64,000 nt of DNA from Micromussa lordhowensis (lineage: Eukaryota; Cnidaria; Anthozoa; Scleractinia; Lobophylliidae): the NCBI GenBank assembly GCA_964020085.1, contig OZ026597.1:11667444-11731443 (forward strand), read 5' to 3'. Made by a program: the position numbers and the translations under genes. This document shows positions 46,891 through 64,000 of this stretch, one piece after another. Below the pieces are notes generated by a model. That model searched no databases, was not told where the DNA came from, and saw nothing but the letters and a program-made list of their open reading frames with translations. The first letter of the stretch is position 1. Every line of letters starts with the position of its first letter.

Positions 46891-49342
46891 CGAGATTGAG
46901 CAGGACAATTGTTTTATTATTCAACAAATTGATAACAAAACAGCCTTACATTTTTAAATCTCTCTGTCGACAATTTCTCACTTTTTCTTCCCACGTACGA
47001 AGCTACGTATACCGCCGGATATCTGTTACCTACGGATGACAGATATCGAGAGCATCGTGACCATATTTGGATAGTGTTACAATTTGTTGAATAATAATAC
47101 GTGTTAACTTTTTGGTGTGATATCAAAAAAAGTTGATCAAACAAATGTACTACGTGACAAACGTTCAAGCTGCCGCGTGGACTCGTAGTTAGGCGGGAAA
47201 ATTCTGGGTGTCGTGGCATACAGCAGAGAGAGGAGCCCATTACCAGGAGCCTGCAACCCCCATACTAAGCCTATGTCACGGTATTTTTACAGACCAGTTT
47301 ATATTTAGGCTTCTTTTCCCGTGAAATAGGTCAGTTTCCTAAGTCCGTGCTTGTGATTGGTCACAGGTTTCTGCGGGGGATCTAATTCGCGGTAAATTCA
47401 AACTAAAAATAGATCGGTCTGTTAAAACGCCGCCGTGACAGGAATATGGGTTATATTGCACGCTCCTAGTCATGGGCTCCTGGCAGAGAGTAGGATATAT
47501 TGATAAAAATAGAACAACGGAAACAGAAATTGTCATAAAATGATAACCAAAGAATAGACCATTTGCGAGTTTCCTTGTGTTTCTGTTTCAAAACGAGTCT
47601 AAGTGCGAAACGATTCATATGAAAATGAGTTCCGCCTACAGGTTCATTTTTACACGGATGCAAAAGGGAACTCGGAAATGGGCTATCAAATGAAGTTGTT
47701 GCTTTTTTATAACTACAACGTATATTTGTCGATACAATTGATCACAATAGAGAGTGATGCAGCTTTGCAAACACTGAAGATAACACATATAGCATTATCC
47801 GTTATTGTTTATATACTACTTTAAACACTACATTGGCAAATGCCTCCATTCGGACAGTCCTTTGCAAACAATTGACCCACAGAGTAACCAACAACCTGTC
47901 AAATGTTTACCAATTACCGGGAAGATAAACTTTATTGCTTCCATCACAGATATATGCAGTACAATAGCTTTTCTATATTTATACTTACTTGGGAATAAGT
48001 CTACAGAAAAGCGAAAAATACTTGAAAATATAGCCGGATCCTTTAGGGATTGGAAATGTGGTCAGTACGTACATACAGCTACTATTAAAAATGTAGGAAT
48101 TTAGCAGTCTTAATAGTAAAATTGTTATTTCACAATTACTGTGTAATTCTCTGAAAAATCTAATTATATTATTGAAGTCCACTTGGTTAAATGTGGTACG
48201 ATATGAAGTTATTAAACTACATATTTTTAACAATTTGCTGTCAGTGAACTGCCTGAAAATGCTTTTGCTAGTAGAAAAATCTGCTTCATCCAGTCTGCCA
48301 TTTTGAAATCGCCCTACCCGACTTTGAGACTGCATGATAAAACGAGAACCATGCTGTTTTTACAGTTCTGAATAAACCAAACGGTGATTTTTTTCATTGA
48401 TTCGTCCGAAAAAGTGACCATTTCTTTCGCAGACCATTTTGTCTAGTGAAATATGAGCTATCCAGGTACGCCACTCTACATCCGTTTCAGTAATTTTAAA
48501 AAGGTCCCACGTTTAACATGGCGCGGGTTTTCCAGAACAGAACTTCTCGACCATTGTCTCTTCGTTTGTTTAATCTGATCTGCCGATGCAATGACTTAAT
48601 TAGCGTACTAAAAGAGTGATTGTGGCGTTAAGTCCCGAAATTGTCTTTACAGTTTCCAAAACATTTTCTAGAATTCTTTTCTGAAACGTTTCGGTTGGAT
48701 TTGAGTAAACTTGAAGTTGTCAGAAGAGAGACGTTATAAAATGTGAATTAATGCGCTGAGTGGCTGGAGGCGCAAGCCATACCATCATACCAACAACTCA
48801 AAGTAAGGTAAATAATTTTATTTACACAACTATTTTATATACAACAGGACAAGTTACACACGCTGAACGATCAGTTCTGCATTTCAACACTGGCAAATAG
48901 CATAGTTAGTAATCTCCTCTACTAACTATGCAAATAGTTGATAATGAGTTTTTCCTGAATGTTCCTTCAGGTTTTTCAGCGTGAATAGGAAGTTTAAGCA
49001 AGTTTAAAACTCTGGATTCATTCATTCATTCGTCTCACAACCAAATATATACGATAGCGCTAAAATTCGAAAAATTTAAAAAATTGGGCGTTGTAATTCA
49101 CTTTCACTACGCAGAATTTGGAGTTTCCCCGTTGTTGTTTTGTAGAGAACGGCAAAAAAATGTATCAAGAATTATAACGCACGTACACAGCTACACTTTT
49201 CTCGTCATCAAACTGTTGCTGTTTCTCGACATTCCCGTTTCCGCAAACATCATGGTTTGTTTACACTCTCTAATACTCCAAGAATTCGACGGACTGTATT
49301 GCGGACTAATCAACCATTTTATTCGTTTCTCGTAGTTACATT

Positions 49343-49348
49343 TTTATT
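49343..49348 (-). promoter_or_regulatory. Candidate poly(A) signal of SPG7 copy B
   Basis: AATAAA on the minus strand lies about 55 nt after the stop codon, at the same place as in copy A. Confidence 0.5.
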
Positions 49349-49402
49349 TGCAGGGAGGGAGGGAGGGTGTGGTAAAGAGATTTTAGAACTGGTAACAAGT
49401 AA

Positions 49403-63061
<13,659 letters not shown>

Positions 63062-63138
63062 TTTTCCATACTACTAAAAACTACGTTTGAATCCAAATAA
63101 TTAATCTTTTTCACGCAAAATACCCTCGCATCAAAAGT

Positions 63139-63237
63139 TTTGTTTGGCCGCCATTTTGAATACACCGTACGAATGCGCGAGGTCTGGAACCGAAACAACT
63201 CTTGGTCACGTGATCAAATCTCCCGGTAGTTCGAATA

Positions 63238-63274
<37 letters not shown>

Positions 63275-64000
63275 GTGGATAGCGTGGTTTGTTTTGTCAA
63301 CACTTATCCGCTGGATAGTGATTTATCTAACACAGCGTATAAGGCACAAGGAGAGCCAAATTTTTTACAATATTTCTCCCTGCACTAAGGACATTGTGTA
63401 TTGTAGGTTTGAAGGCTTTATAACTCTTCTGTACGTTTTTAACGAACGTTGTTAAGGTTTTTGTGCGCTAAGAACTATGGGTAAATGTACCAATCGCCAT
63501 CTTTTTTCTTACGGAGGATTCCGTCCGCCTACGTCACGTCCTAATTTATGACAATTTTTCATAAATTTGTATTTTCCTGAACTGACATCTTCCATGTTTA
63601 CGTTAATGCGTGTTATCGACGCAGCAGCATCGTCCTCTGTTAATATATAAGATATGGTGTTGCTCTCGATTCCTAATACAAGCTGATACATGCTGAAATT
63701 TAGAAATTGCCGTAAAATCATTTTATTTTGAACTTCAATCCGTGCACTGCTGGAAACCAAGCAGAGTTTATACTCAATAATCCCAGTACGCGGCGCGAAA
63801 TGTTCTTCTTTTTTTTCGTCACGCAATGTAGCACAGAATCGTTCTTCGTTCCATTTTATATAGCCAGGAATGTTACTTTTTGCAGAAAGTCAAGAAATCC
63901 ATTTAGAGAAAATATGTAAAAGAACACACTGAAAACCAATTACGGCAAAGGAATTGCACCTCAACTACTAGAATTAAACAATGGATTAACAGTGTAACAG
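63139..64000. other. Unique flank beyond the duplication
   Basis: The 5' flank of SPG7 copy B is followed by an inverted-repeat relic (63236-63330, phrases GATAACGCTATCCACCGG and ATCCAGTGGATAGCG), also seen in degenerate form near 3340-3460 and 45460-45560. A 105-codon minus-strand frame at 63509-63826 (ILTEDDAAASITRINVNMED) has no family I recognise. It could be an exon of a neighbouring gene or chance. Confidence 0.4.

Larger units (their letters stand above)
46462..49402. other. Intergenic region between CHY copy and SPG7 copy B
   Basis: It is collinear with 4326-7898 minus that block's MITEs. It has one extra hairpin at 46823-46890 (CGGAATATCGTCTGA arms). I see no supported gene. Confidence 0.5.

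Overview
The window looks like nuclear DNA of an intron-rich animal, most likely a cnidarian and probably an anthozoan such as a stony coral. The reasons are a many-exon animal paraplegin gene with a mitochondrial presequence, GT-AG introns of about 80 bp to several kb, AT-rich intergenic DNA, vertebrate/cnidarian-type TTAGGG-like repeats, and a dense, diverse population of short inverted-repeat transposons, tRNA-derived SINEs, Penelope-like, MULE and tyrosine-recombinase relics. The species assignment is inference.

Layout. (1) 1-4325, plus strand: the 3' eight exons of a CHY-type zinc-finger gene. (2) 7899-29566, minus strand: a complete 21-exon paraplegin gene (SPG7 copy A; m-AAA protease subunit), convergent with the CHY gene. 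(3) 29649-44457: spacer holding two MITEs, a 3.7-kb minisatellite of 20-bp units with 60-bp and 300-bp higher-order periods, a seven-exon MULE transposase gene (Ulp1-like protease, C2H2 fingers, MULE transposase, SWIM, PHD), a tyrosine-recombinase pseudogene, a Penelope-type RT pseudogene and a 41-bp minisatellite. (4) 44458-46461, plus strand: a second, 5'-truncated copy of the CHY gene. (5) 49403-63061, minus strand: a second complete 21-exon SPG7 gene (copy B). (6) 63139-64000: unique sequence.

Blocks 2291-29648 and 44458-63138 are direct copies of one segment: an SPG7 tandem duplication that also carried the 3' half of the convergent CHY gene. By reading splice phases I could rebuild both SPG7 coding sequences with no stop or frameshift (about 773 and 771 codons). 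The Walker A, Walker B, arginine-finger and HEAGH motifs are present in both.

Because each copy is an empty-site control for the other, many transposon insertions can be defined to the base: two or three TTAA-flanked elements, a Harbinger-like MITE, a MULE-like element with tandem-repeat TIRs, an 86-bp hairpin with an 8-bp duplication, a Dong/R4-like LINE in an ATT tract, a telomere-like insertion, and a SINE tandem array that landed on the exon-18 splice donor of SPG7 copy A and duplicated it. Copy A has collected more insertions than copy B, and it carries unusual substitutions in its AAA pore-loop exon.
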